Shown: positions 16,259 through 24,897 of the stretch, in pieces
Position numbering within the stretch: position 1 is the first letter of the stretch
How the letters are laid out: every line of letters starts with the position of its first letter
Assembly (NCBI RefSeq): GCF_000024905.1
Contig: NC_013522.1
Span: 558,001 to 622,000 of the forward strand
DNA: 64,000 nucleotides
From: Thermanaerovibrio acidaminovorans DSM 6589
GTDB lineage: Bacteria; Synergistota; Synergistia; Synergistales; Synergistaceae
Direction of reading: 5' to 3'
Notes under the pieces: generated by a model
Told to the model about the DNA's origin: nothing
The model's database searches: none
The model's input: only the letters and a program-made list of their open reading frames with translations
Program-made: the position numbers and the translations under genes

Positions 16259-16960
16259 CTAGCGGGGTCTCGATACCTCCCGCAGGACCTTCAGAAGTGG
16301 GGCCATCTTGGAGCCCGAGGCCCGATGGGACAGGATCTCCTGCACCGACATCTTCCTTCCCCAGTAGGCCCGGTTGGTGTCGTGCTCGGTGGATATCACC
16401 GCCCCCTCCAGGGATAGGCCGGCGAAGAGGCCCTTTGACATGGAGTAGCTGTAGATGGAGGCCTTGAGGCTGGAGTCGGTGCCCGCCTCGGCCCTGCGTC
16501 CCACCGGTCCCGCCGCCACCGCCACGTCGGCCCCCAGGGTTATCTTGTCCCCCTCGAAGGCCTCTATGCCCGGGCGGTTGTTGATCACCAGCACCAGGGC
16601 AGTGGACTGGACCCCTATCTGGAGGCCCCAGGAGAGCCCCGCCACGTTTACGAAGCTGGGGCCGTACCAGCGGTCCGTGTGGGGGTCGTGGCGGAGGAGG
16701 ATCCCCTCCCCGTACTTGCCCCCGATGCCGAGTCCCGCCTTCACCACCGAGGGGAATATGGCCACCCCGTGGCTGGACCTCAGCAGGTCCCTCATGGTGT
16801 CCGAGTCCCTCTCCCGGCTCATCTCCCGGACGGCCCTGGCGCAGTCCCTGATGCGCCCCTCGGTGGAGGCCCAGGACTGGCAAGGCAGGGTGATGGCCAT
16901 GAGGCATATTATCGCCGCAAGGAGCAGTTTTATCGTCGATCTAGGCTTGGTGGATCTCAA
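16259..16960 (-). CDS. Exported SYLF-domain (Ysc84/DUF500) lipid-binding protein
   Basis: The 233-residue protein has a signal peptide (basic start, hydrophobic core LLLAAIICLMAITL, cut near SWAST) and a SYLF domain. Typical motifs are GVAIFPSVVKAGLGIGGKYGEG, YGPSFVNVAGLSWGLQIGVQ and SYSMSKGLFAGLSLEG. SYLF domains bind phosphoinositides and acidic lipids in eukaryotes; bacterial versions are periplasmic and poorly characterised. It starts at TTG 16960, 7 bp after GGGGGG, 34 bp downstream of glgC, so it may be the last gene of the glycogen operon. Confidence 0.88.
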   Translation of the reverse strand: MRSTKPRSTIKLLLAAIICLMAITLPCQSWASTEGRIRDCARAVREMSRERDSDTMRDLLRSSHGVAIFPSVVKAGLGIGGKYGEGILLRHDPHTDRWYGPSFVNVAGLSWGLQIGVQSTALVLVINNRPGIEAFEGDKITLGADVAVAAGPVGRRAEAGTDSSLKASIYSYSMSKGLFAGLSLEGAVISTEHDTNRAYWGRKMSVQEILSHRASGSKMAPLLKVLREVSRPR

Positions 16961-16994
16961 TCGAATTCCCCCCTGATTTTATTCATGTTGCGGC

Positions 16995-18284
16995 TCACAG
17001 GGCGCTCAAGGGATCGTCCCCGTCCTGGGGGAGCCCAAGGGTGCGCCGGAGCTGTATCTTGGGCATGCCCAGCACCACCACCCCCGATTCGGGGTCCACG
17101 TGGTACCTTTCCCGGTCCACGTCGTGGTTGTAGCCTATGACGGTGTTCGGAGGGATCACGTTGTAAGCGTCCAGGATGACCCGTCGGAGCTTGCAGTTCT
17201 CCCCTATGACCACCCCCTGTCCGACGATGCACTCCTCGAGAACCGCCCCGGCGTTTATCACGCAGTTCCGGGATAGCACCGACCGGTGGACTATGGCCCC
17301 CAGTACCCGGCTGCCCTCGGCCCTCAGGGTCCCCACCACCGAGCAGCCCTGTCCCTTGTCCGGGTAGGTGAAGCCCGGGGGGTCCGAGTAGGAGACGGTC
17401 CTTATGGGCCATAGGGGGTTGTAGAGGGTGAGGTCCGAAGGGTGCTGGAGCAGGTCCATGTGGGCCTCGTGGTAGGCCTTTATGGTGCCCACGTCCTTCC
17501 AGTAGGGGCGGTCTATCCCGGGGAGCACGTTGCTCTTGAAGTCGTAGGCCATGACCCGGCAGCGGGAGTATATCCTGGGGAGGATGTCCTTGCCAAAGTC
17601 GTGGGAGCTGGACTCCATGGAGCTGTCCTCGATTATGGCCTCCTCCAGCACGTGACGTTCGAAGATGTAGTTCCCCATGGAGACGTAGCTGAAGCCCGGC
17701 TTGCCGGGGATCTCCGGGGGATTCTTGGGCTTCTCCACGAAGCTTACTACCCTGCCCGAGGGGTCCGTGTCCATGCATCCGAAGGCGTGGGCTTCCGAGG
17801 ATGGGACTGTGTTGGCCGCTATGGTGACGTCCGCCTTGGTGTCCACGTGGAACTGGAGCATCTGCTCTATGTCCATCTTGTAGATGTGGTCCGCGGCGAA
17901 GATGCACACCCTGTCCGCGTCGAAGAGGGTGATGAGGTGCAGGTTCTGGTAGACCGCATCGGCGGTTCCCTGGTACCACCTCTCGCCGGTCCACATCTGG
18001 GCTGGGACCGCGGTTATGAAGTAGTCCCGGCCTCTGAGTGCATTGCCGAACTGCCAGCCCTGTTCGATGTGCTCGTTGAGGGATTGGCTTTTGAACTGGA
18101 CCAGGCAGTAGATGGAGAAGAGCCCGCTGTTGACCATGTTGGAAAGGGCGAAGTCGATTATCCGGTACTTGGCTGCGAAGGGTACCGCTGGCTTCGCCCT
18201 GTAGCGGGTAAGGGGCATAAGTCTCTCTCCCTTTCCCCCCGCCAGAACTATCCCTAACACCCGGCCGTATTTGCCAAATATCAA
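16995..18284 (-). CDS. glgC: Glucose-1-phosphate adenylyltransferase
   Basis: The 429-residue protein makes ADP-glucose from glucose-1-phosphate and ATP, the first committed glycogen step. The nucleotidyltransferase domain shows IVLAGGKGERLMPLT and KPAVPFAAKYRIIDFALSN, WYQGTADAVYQN, and FAADHIYKMD with the metal Asp. The C-terminal left-handed beta-helix carries SVLSRNCVINAGAVLEE-type hexapeptide repeats. TTG 18284 is the start, 7 bp after GGGGGG. It lies 44 bp downstream of glgA in the GH57-glgP-glgA-glgC operon. Confidence 0.97.
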   Translation of the reverse strand: MIFGKYGRVLGIVLAGGKGERLMPLTRYRAKPAVPFAAKYRIIDFALSNMVNSGLFSIYCLVQFKSQSLNEHIEQGWQFGNALRGRDYFITAVPAQMWTGERWYQGTADAVYQNLHLITLFDADRVCIFAADHIYKMDIEQMLQFHVDTKADVTIAANTVPSSEAHAFGCMDTDPSGRVVSFVEKPKNPPEIPGKPGFSYVSMGNYIFERHVLEEAIIEDSSMESSSHDFGKDILPRIYSRCRVMAYDFKSNVLPGIDRPYWKDVGTIKAYHEAHMDLLQHPSDLTLYNPLWPIRTVSYSDPPGFTYPDKGQGCSVVGTLRAEGSRVLGAIVHRSVLSRNCVINAGAVLEECIVGQGVVIGENCKLRRVILDAYNVIPPNTVIGYNHDVDRERYHVDPESGVVVLGMPKIQLRRTLGLPQDGDDPLSAL

Positions 18285-18328
18285 AGCCCATCCCCCCGAT
18301 CAGAATCGGTTTTGATAGTAATCCACGG

Positions 18329-19801
18329 CTAGGCTAGCCGTCCCATCAGGTCCATGTATATCTCCCTATAGGAGGATGCGGAGCTTTTCCAGGAGAAGTC
18401 GGACGTCATGCAGTTCCTCATGATGTTTAGCCGTCTGTTGATGTCCGTAACGGCCCCGATGGCCCGCCGTAGGGCCCTCATCATCTCCTCCGGCGAGTAG
18501 TCGATGAAAAGGAACCCGGTGCCGTCCTGGGCCCCGTCCGCGTCGATCACCGTGTCGGCGATGCCGCCGGTGGCCCTGGCCACCGGGATGGTGCCGTAGG
18601 CCATGGCGATCAGCTGGGATAGTCCGCAGGGCTCGAAGAGGGACGGCATGAGCAACAGGTCGGATCCCGCGTAGATCCGGTGGGAGAGCTCCTCGTCGAA
18701 GGCGGTGGAGGCCCATATCCTGTCCGGGTGCTTACGGGCCTCGGACAGGACCCGCTCCTGGAAGAGGGGGTGTCCGGATCCCAAGATCAGCAGCTTGACC
18801 GGTTCCAGCATGAGCCTGTCCATGGCCCCCAGGATGAGGTCTATCCCCTTCTGCTCCACCAGCCGGCCCACGAAGCAGACCAGCACCTCTCCCCGGTCCT
18901 CCCACCCGGCCATCTTGAACAGGTCCTCCCGGCAGGTCCACTTGCCGGAGATGTCCTGGACGGTGTAGTTGGCCGCTATGACCCGGTCGGTGGCGGGATT
19001 CCACACCGAGTAGTCCACCCCGTTTAGTATCCCCTTGAGCTTGTCCCGGTGGGCGTACAGGACCCCATCAAGCCCCATCCCCCCCTCCTTTGTCTGGATG
19101 TCCCAGGAGTAGCGGGGGCTCACGGTGGTCACGTAGTCGCTGGCCATGATGGCCCCCTTGAGGAGGTTCACGTGACCGTAGAACTCCATGCCGTCGATGG
19201 AGAAGCTGTTCTTGTTGAAGCCCCAGCCGTCCATGCCCGCGGGGGAGACGATCCCCTGGTGGGCCAGGTTGTGGATGGTGAGCACCGTCTCGTAGCTTCC
19301 GCTGCACCGGTGGTAGTGCCTGTGCCATTTGAGCAGCGAGGCGGCGGTGGAGGCGGGCCAGTCGTGCAGGTGGAGCACCTGGGGCCTCCAGCCGGTGGCG
19401 TCCCCGATCTCGAGCCCCGCGGCACCCAGGAACACGAAGGGCATGGCGGTCTCGCAGGTGAGTGCCTTGGGGTACACCTCCAGGTCCCCGAAGAGCTCCG
19501 GCTGGTCCAGGATGTAGGTCTTGACCCCTCCCACCTCGGTCCTCAAGAGCCCGGCGGAGTAGACTCGCCAATTGAGGGCCACGTGGATCCGGGCCTTGCA
19601 GCGGGTCACCTTGAGGCCCATCTGGTTGGCCCGGTCCATGAGGCCCTTGAAGTTGGGGATGAGGACTCGGCAGTCGCACCCCAATTCGTTGAGCGCCCTG
19701 GGCAGGGACCCCACCACGTCCCCCAGGCCCCCCATCTTCACCAGGGGGGACATCTCGGGGGTTACGTGAAGGATCCGGGGTTTCTTAATAGCCTCCGCCA
19801 T
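18329..19801 (-). CDS. glgA: Glycogen synthase (ADP-glucose, GT5)
   Basis: The 490-residue GT-B glycosyltransferase elongates alpha-1,4-glucan from ADP-glucose. It has the N-terminal KMGGLGDVVGSLPRAL (KxGGL ADP-glucose motif), LHLHDWPAS, ILNGVDYSVWNP, and the C-terminal CFVGRLVEQKGIDLI and MPSLFEPCGLSQLIAMAYGT with the conserved Glu. The ATG at 19801 immediately follows the glgP stop, indicating co-transcription and possibly coupling. Length is normal for bacterial GlgA. Confidence 0.97.
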   Translation of the reverse strand: MAEAIKKPRILHVTPEMSPLVKMGGLGDVVGSLPRALNELGCDCRVLIPNFKGLMDRANQMGLKVTRCKARIHVALNWRVYSAGLLRTEVGGVKTYILDQPELFGDLEVYPKALTCETAMPFVFLGAAGLEIGDATGWRPQVLHLHDWPASTAASLLKWHRHYHRCSGSYETVLTIHNLAHQGIVSPAGMDGWGFNKNSFSIDGMEFYGHVNLLKGAIMASDYVTTVSPRYSWDIQTKEGGMGLDGVLYAHRDKLKGILNGVDYSVWNPATDRVIAANYTVQDISGKWTCREDLFKMAGWEDRGEVLVCFVGRLVEQKGIDLILGAMDRLMLEPVKLLILGSGHPLFQERVLSEARKHPDRIWASTAFDEELSHRIYAGSDLLLMPSLFEPCGLSQLIAMAYGTIPVARATGGIADTVIDADGAQDGTGFLFIDYSPEEMMRALRRAIGAVTDINRRLNIMRNCMTSDFSWKSSASSYREIYMDLMGRLA

Positions 19802-19802
19802 T

Positions 19803-21539
19803 TTAGAGTCCCCGGAACACCACGCCGTAGGCCTTCTCGCAGTACTCCTTAACCACCCGGTGGGTGTTGAAGTAGCTGGCGTTGAGGGCGATGGCGTGCT
19901 TCATCATCCATATCCACTTCTCCCTGTGCTGGTAGTAGGTGGGTATTACCTTGTCCTCCAGCTTGTTGTACAGGTCCATCGCGTCCTGCATCTCGTCGTA
20001 CTCCACCAGCTCCGCCTCCTCCGGGTCGGGGCCGATGGACCAGCCGGTCACGTCCTCCACCCAGCCCTCGATCCACCATCCGTCCAGGACGGAGAAGTTC
20101 ATGACCCCGTTGTGGGTGCACTTCATTCCGCTGGTGCCCGAGGCCTCCCTGGGTCGCCGGGGGTTGTTGAGCCACAGGTCCACCCCGGAGGTTAGCAGGC
20201 TCGCCAGGGACATGTCGTAGTTCTCCAGGAAGACTATGGGGACCGCGGAGCCGATCTCCTTGGCCATCTGGTGGATCCTCTTGATCATGGCCTTGCCGGG
20301 CTCGTCGTGGGGGTGGGCCTTGCCGGCGAATATGAACTGCACCTGGCCGGAGCATACGTCGATTAGCCGCTTCACGTCCGAGAACAGCAGGTCCGCCCTC
20401 TTGTAGGCTGCGGCCCGCCGGGCGAAGCCGATGGTGAGCACGTCCGCATCCAGCTCCCGGCCGGTCTCCTCCAGGACCCGGGCGAGCAGCTTCATCTTGG
20501 CCGCCTGGTGGGCCTTCCAGACCTCCTCGTCGGGTAGCTGCAGGGCCTGGATCAGGCGGCTCGGGTCGTTCCTCCAGCCGGCTATGTACCGGTCGTAGAG
20601 CTTCGCGAAGCCCGGACAGGTCCAGGTGGTGGAGTGTACCCCGTTGGTGACCGCGTCTATGTTGGCGGAGTTGAACATGTTGCGGCTGACCTCCGCGTGC
20701 TTTATGGACACCGCGTTGGTGTACCGGCTGTACCTGAGCCCCAGCTCGGTCATGGATACCCCCTCGGGGCCCATCATGCGCTTTATGTGGTGGACGAACA
20801 CCGGGTCCATCACCTTGTCGATCAGCTCATACGAGAAATGGTCGTGCCCGGCGGGGACCGGCGTGTGGGTAGTGAAGATCACCTTGTCCCGGATCTTGTC
20901 GTAGTCCTCGTAGCCCTGCTCCCTCAGGAGCTCCAGGGTTATGAAGCCCGCATGTCCCTCGTTGAGGTGGAAGGTCTTTATGTTCCTGTAGCCCAGGTCC
21001 CGGAGCATGCGAAGCCCTCCAACCCCCAGGATCAGCTCCTGGCAGAGCCTGTATCGCTGGTCCCCCCCGTAGAGGTGCCAGGTGAGGTTCCTGTCCGCCG
21101 GGGCGTTGCTCTCGAAGTCCGTGTCAAGGAAGTATATGGGGAGCGGGTAGCCCGACTGCCCTACGTAGTCGTAGACCCAGGCCCTGACTTTGACGGGTCT
21201 CCCCTCCAGCATGACGGATATCTCGTTGGGCAGGAGGGTCAGGTACTCCTCAGGCTTCCACTCCACCGGGCTCTCCCGCTGATATCCCTCCTGATCCACG
21301 TGTTGGATGAAGTAGCCCTTGCGATAGAGCAGGGTCACCGCCGCCATGGGCACCCCCAGGTCCGCGGCGCTCTTTATTATGTCCCCCGCCAGGACCCCAA
21401 GGCCGCCGGAGTATGTGGGTATCTCGGGCCTTATGGCTATCTCCATGGAGAAATAGGCCACGGACCTGAAGACCGGGTCGTGCTCCAATGTCTTGAGCAT
21501 CGAGTTGCCTATGTTGTCCCCGTAGGTCATTATGGTCAT
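19803..21539 (-). CDS. glgP: Alpha-glucan (glycogen/maltodextrin) phosphorylase, short type
   Basis: The 578-residue protein is the short archaeal/Thermotoga-type phosphorylase (GT35), which releases glucose-1-phosphate. The PLP-lysine region is EASGTSGMKCTHNGVMNFSV, and other landmarks are YSGGLGVLAGDIIKSAADLG and FHLNEGHAGFITLELL. It lacks the long N-terminal regulatory region of mammalian and E. coli types. ATG 21539 follows GGGAGGT with 8-bp spacing. It lies between the GH57 enzyme and GlgA, so synthesis and breakdown of glycogen appear to share one transcript. Confidence 0.95.
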   Translation of the reverse strand: MTIMTYGDNIGNSMLKTLEHDPVFRSVAYFSMEIAIRPEIPTYSGGLGVLAGDIIKSAADLGVPMAAVTLLYRKGYFIQHVDQEGYQRESPVEWKPEEYLTLLPNEISVMLEGRPVKVRAWVYDYVGQSGYPLPIYFLDTDFESNAPADRNLTWHLYGGDQRYRLCQELILGVGGLRMLRDLGYRNIKTFHLNEGHAGFITLELLREQGYEDYDKIRDKVIFTTHTPVPAGHDHFSYELIDKVMDPVFVHHIKRMMGPEGVSMTELGLRYSRYTNAVSIKHAEVSRNMFNSANIDAVTNGVHSTTWTCPGFAKLYDRYIAGWRNDPSRLIQALQLPDEEVWKAHQAAKMKLLARVLEETGRELDADVLTIGFARRAAAYKRADLLFSDVKRLIDVCSGQVQFIFAGKAHPHDEPGKAMIKRIHQMAKEIGSAVPIVFLENYDMSLASLLTSGVDLWLNNPRRPREASGTSGMKCTHNGVMNFSVLDGWWIEGWVEDVTGWSIGPDPEEAELVEYDEMQDAMDLYNKLEDKVIPTYYQHREKWIWMMKHAIALNASYFNTHRVVKEYCEKAYGVVFRGL

Positions 21540-21575
21540 TCCATCGCACCTCCCGTTGTGGTGTGGGTTACTCTG

Positions 21576-23948
21576 CTAGTCACCCGGCATGGCGAACCCC
21601 AGCTCCCTAGCTAGCTCTATCCAGCCCGGGCCTGGCCTCTCCTCTGAGGATTCCAGCTTCCGCCAGACCTCGTTCTGCAGACGCCAGGGGTTGATGGGGA
21701 TCTTCAGCTCCCGGCAGCGCCTCAAGGCCTCGATGACGTCCCGTAACCTGTCCTCTTCCGAGTTGCCGGTCCTCACGGACCTTACCAGGTCGTGAAGGGC
21801 GGACGCCACCGATGGGGCAAGTATATCTAGCCTGGGCTTGAGCCCCATGTCCGACGCCTCCTCGAGGATCCGTCCCAGCGGGGAGGATGGTCCCACCAGC
21901 ATAATGGGATCCGCCCCTTTGGAAAGTTCCTCGATTTGACGACGCATCACCAGGTCCGCGGAGGCGGATATGAGGGGCGGAAGCGGCAGCCCCAGATCCC
22001 CCAGCTGGGATATGAGCCGCCGGTTGTCTTCCAGTATGTCCCGGGCGGTTTCGAAGTAGCCGTCCTCCACCTCCCGGGCCCTCATAACCCCCAGCTCCGC
22101 CCTCTCGTCCTCGGGCAACACCTCCGGTCCCAGGGGACCTATGGGGAACTGACGCCGCAGGGTGTCGCTGAAGGCTATTATATCCTGCCTTATAAAATCT
22201 TTTATTAACTTTGCCTGGTCCACCTGGGAGGGGCTGAGCCAGCATCGGTCATCCAGGCCGCCGGTGGAGATCACCGCCCCCGATCCGGACCAGGTGGTCC
22301 CGGTCCGCTGGTCCGTGACGGTCACCTCCCCCACCTTCAGGGTGATGCCCCCCGAGGACTCCTGCCGGAGGCGGGTGGAGCAGAAGGTGGAGTAGAAGGA
22401 GCCGGACCTTTTCGCCAGGAGGGATGAGGCGGCCATGTCCTTGAGGCTTCGCCTCCTGGGGAACACGGTCTTCTCGAGCACCTCCAGGGCGTTTGGCAGG
22501 TCCCGTTGGTTCCCCTCCGCGGTCTTCAGGATCGAGTAGAAGTCCCCGGAGGGGTCCACCCCGGTGGCCTCCCGGGTCAGCTCCAGGGCCCTCTCCGCGT
22601 AGGATAGGATCTGTCGGGTCTCTATTCCCGCCACGTCGTTGAAGAACCAGCCGCAGGAGGTGTACATGAACATCCTCATCCTCTGGGCCTCCAGAAGGGA
22701 CAGCACCTCCACGCCCCGTTCGGGGCTCAGCCCCGGCAGGACCTCCCGGAGGAACTCCTGCCGCTTCCTCAGGGGGGAGTGCCGCTCGTCCCGGACGTCC
22801 AGCAGGGCCTTTGCGAAGAGGTCCCTCAGCTCCCAGGGGTCCATCAGGTCCCGGATCCGGTCCTCGTAGACCTGGTCGATTCGGTCCCGTAAGTGGTCCA
22901 GCGCCTCCCTTAATGGGCCCCTCCACCTCTGGTGCCACCCCACCTGGCCGCCGGTGTGGCATCCGCAGTCGCTCCGCCACCTCTCTATCCCGTGGGCGCA
23001 GGACCAGGAGGTGTTCTCCGCCACCTGACACTCCCAGGTGGGAGGGTGGGCCCTAAGGAAGGCGGCGGGGTTGGTTATGAAGACCTCCCGCCTCTCGGAT
23101 ATCAGCTGGAAGGCCCTGGCCAGGGCCATCTCGCCGAACCGGTGGTGGTGGCCGTAGGTCTCCCCATCGGTGGCTATGGCGATGAGCCTGGGCTCGTCGT
23201 CCCGGGGCAGAAGGTCCATCAGGTGGTGGGCGAACCGGTCCCCGTTGTCCAGGAGGCCTCCGAAGGCGATGGCCTGGGAGGTGCCCCCGTGGTAGAAGAT
23301 CACGTCCAGGTGCCTGCCGGATGGCAGGTGCTGCCTGTAGGGCCTGGTAACGTCCAATCCGATCCCCCCGGGGGTGCCCATCCAGGCCCCGTCCCCCATG
23401 GGGCGCACCGCGGCGCACTGGTGGGGCGCCAGGATGGTGAACTGGATCCCGTTCCTGGCCAACTCCTCCAACGTGGCAAGGTTCACCGCCGTCTCGGGGA
23501 GCCACATCCCCAGCGGTGCCCTCCCGAACCGGGCCTTGAAGTCCTGGATCCCCCATATGACCTGGGTCCTCCGGTCCCGGTGGTTGGCCAGGGGCATTAT
23601 CATGTGGTTGTAGCACTGGGCCATGGCGTTCCCGCACCCCAGGGACCGCTCGGATGTCCGGTCCGCCTCGCAGATGTGGTATTCCAGGATGGGATCCTTC
23701 CTGAAGATCCAGCGATGAAGGGTGGGGCCTATGTTGAAGCTCATGTGGAGGTAGTTGTTCACCACGTGCACTATCTTCCCCGAGGGGTCCACCAGCCTGG
23801 CTGCCCTGTTGGGCCGGTAGCACTCGTCGGTTATCCGGCTGTTCCAATCATGGGACGGGGCTGCAGTGGGATCCAGCAGGACCTCCTCGAGCCAAGGGTC
23901 CTCCCTGGGGGGTTGATAGAAGTGGGCGTGGACGCAGATTCCTCTCAA
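21576..23948 (-). CDS. Glycoside hydrolase family 57 protein with DUF3536 C-terminus
   Basis: The product has about 790 residues. The N-terminal GH57 barrel shows ICVHAHFYQPPREDPW and a candidate nucleophile Glu in GMWLPETAV, followed by IAIATDGETYGHHHRFGEMA. The C-terminal half matches the DUF3536 type found in glycogen gene clusters. GH57 enzymes include amylases, branching enzymes and amylopullulanases; here it probably trims or branches glycogen. TTG 23948 has GGAGGTGG 8 bp upstream; GTG 23960 is an alternative. It is the first gene of the glg operon, and a TATAAT lies just upstream. Confidence 0.9.
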   Translation of the reverse strand: MRGICVHAHFYQPPREDPWLEEVLLDPTAAPSHDWNSRITDECYRPNRAARLVDPSGKIVHVVNNYLHMSFNIGPTLHRWIFRKDPILEYHICEADRTSERSLGCGNAMAQCYNHMIMPLANHRDRRTQVIWGIQDFKARFGRAPLGMWLPETAVNLATLEELARNGIQFTILAPHQCAAVRPMGDGAWMGTPGGIGLDVTRPYRQHLPSGRHLDVIFYHGGTSQAIAFGGLLDNGDRFAHHLMDLLPRDDEPRLIAIATDGETYGHHHRFGEMALARAFQLISERREVFITNPAAFLRAHPPTWECQVAENTSWSCAHGIERWRSDCGCHTGGQVGWHQRWRGPLREALDHLRDRIDQVYEDRIRDLMDPWELRDLFAKALLDVRDERHSPLRKRQEFLREVLPGLSPERGVEVLSLLEAQRMRMFMYTSCGWFFNDVAGIETRQILSYAERALELTREATGVDPSGDFYSILKTAEGNQRDLPNALEVLEKTVFPRRRSLKDMAASSLLAKRSGSFYSTFCSTRLRQESSGGITLKVGEVTVTDQRTGTTWSGSGAVISTGGLDDRCWLSPSQVDQAKLIKDFIRQDIIAFSDTLRRQFPIGPLGPEVLPEDERAELGVMRAREVEDGYFETARDILEDNRRLISQLGDLGLPLPPLISASADLVMRRQIEELSKGADPIMLVGPSSPLGRILEEASDMGLKPRLDILAPSVASALHDLVRSVRTGNSEEDRLRDVIEALRRCRELKIPINPWRLQNEVWRKLESSEERPGPGWIELARELGFAMPGD

Positions 23949-23979
23949 TGGTGTTTCCACCTCCCCTCCTTGCAGCTAC

Positions 23980-23985
23980 ATTATA
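23980..23985 (-). promoter_or_regulatory. Minus-10 box of the glycogen operon
   Basis: On the minus strand TATAAT lies about 30 bp upstream of the likely TTG start of the GH57 gene. The -35 region is weak (CAGACC at 17 bp). It is a perfect -10 match in an otherwise GC-rich gap, so it is probably the operon promoter. Confidence 0.5.
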
Positions 23986-24054
23986 ACCTGGTTCCCTTTC
24001 CTGGTCTGCAGGGACGCTGAAAGATTCAAAAGTCTATTCCTAGGGGTGATACGA

Positions 24055-24612
24055 TTGCTGGACGACCTTTCCCACCACTTTCTGGACATCGCGGAGAACG
24101 GGGTAAACGCCGGGGCCCGGACGGTGGAGCTGGGGCTTCACGCGGACAGCGGTTTGGACGTTCTGAGGATTAGGGTGCGGGACGACGGAAGGGGCATGTC
24201 CCCCGAGGTGGTCAGTAGGGCGGTTGACCCCTTCTATACCACCAGGACCACCCGGAGGGTGGGGCTGGGGCTCCCGTTCCTGAAGCAGTCGGCGGAGCTG
24301 TGCGATGGGGCCTTCCGTATAGACTCCAAGGTGGGGGAGGGGACCCTCACCGAGGCCTCCTTCCGGCTAAGCCACATAGACAGGCCCCCCATAGGGGACC
24401 TGGGGAGCACCATGATGGTCCTCCTGTCGGGGCACCCGGAGGTCCGCTGGCGCCTAGAGGTGGATGTGGACGGCAGGATCTTCACCTTCGACTCTCGGGA
24501 GGTGCTGGAGGTGCTGGAGGACCCGGAGCTCTTCAAGACCCCGGACGTGTGTCTTTGGGTCCGGGACACGGTCCGCCAGGGGGTTGAGGAGGTGCTCGGG
24601 GGGCTGATCTGA
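24055..24612 (+). CDS. Stand-alone histidine-kinase-type ATPase (HATPase_c) protein
   Basis: The protein has about 185 residues: only the GHKL ATPase domain plus a short C-terminal region, with no sensor or His-bearing DHp domain. N-box: LDIAENGVNAGARTVEL; G1: VRDDGRGMSPE; F-box and G2 region: FYTTRTTRRVGLGLPFLKQ. All ATP-binding boxes look intact. TTG 24055 is chosen because AGGGGTG lies 6 bp upstream; GTG 24046 is possible. Similar proteins sit beside [FeFe]-hydrogenase genes in many anaerobes, but no hydrogenase is here. It could phosphorylate or bind a partner directly, as anti-sigma kinases do; this is not established. Confidence 0.85.
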   Translation: MLDDLSHHFLDIAENGVNAGARTVELGLHADSGLDVLRIRVRDDGRGMSPEVVSRAVDPFYTTRTTRRVGLGLPFLKQSAELCDGAFRIDSKVGEGTLTEASFRLSHIDRPPIGDLGSTMMVLLSGHPEVRWRLEVDVDGRIFTFDSREVLEVLEDPELFKTPDVCLWVRDTVRQGVEEVLGGLI

Positions 24613-24622
24613 TCCCCCGCCC

Positions 24623-24651
24623 TTGCGCGTCCGGCGCCTTCAAAATAAAAT
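24623..24651 (+). promoter_or_regulatory. Promoter of the 6S RNA candidate
   Basis: TTGCGC (24623-24628) and TAAAAT (24646-24651) are 17 bp apart in a short AT-rich patch, placing the start site near 24658, just before the closing stem of the structured RNA. Confidence 0.65.
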
Positions 24652-24657
24652 ATTACT

Positions 24658-24849
24658 CAAGGTAGCCCTGTGGTGTTCGTGGAAGGGGTGTAGTGTCTTG
24701 AGCCAACACTTTGTACACCCGCCGGGGCCTTCTCCGTTCCGGTGATGACAGCCCTCGTTGGCAGTCTGATTCCAAGGTTTGGGGGGCCCCAAGATTTTAG
24801 GAAGCGGGTCAAGGCCTTCCCCTCACGGCATTGCGGGGTTAACCTTTTT
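24658..24849 (+). ncRNA. ssrS: 6S RNA candidate
   Basis: A transcript of about 180-190 nt is predicted between the HATPase and HAD genes. Its ends form a long closing stem: 24666-24688 pairs with about 24815-24838 through roughly 20 base pairs, interrupted by a bulged C and a bulged AA. Many pairs are G-U, which would be A-C mismatches on the other strand, so the plus strand is the RNA. The 5' half contains CUUGAGCCAACAC after the closing stem, resembling CCUGAGCCGAUA of proteobacterial 6S RNA. A good promoter precedes it and a T5 tract (24845-24849) follows. 6S RNA binds sigma-70 RNA polymerase in stationary phase. Confidence 0.62.
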
Positions 24850-24897
24850 CTGCGTTCCCGCCCGGACGTCCCGTAGAACAGGGGGTGTGTGGCCTTG

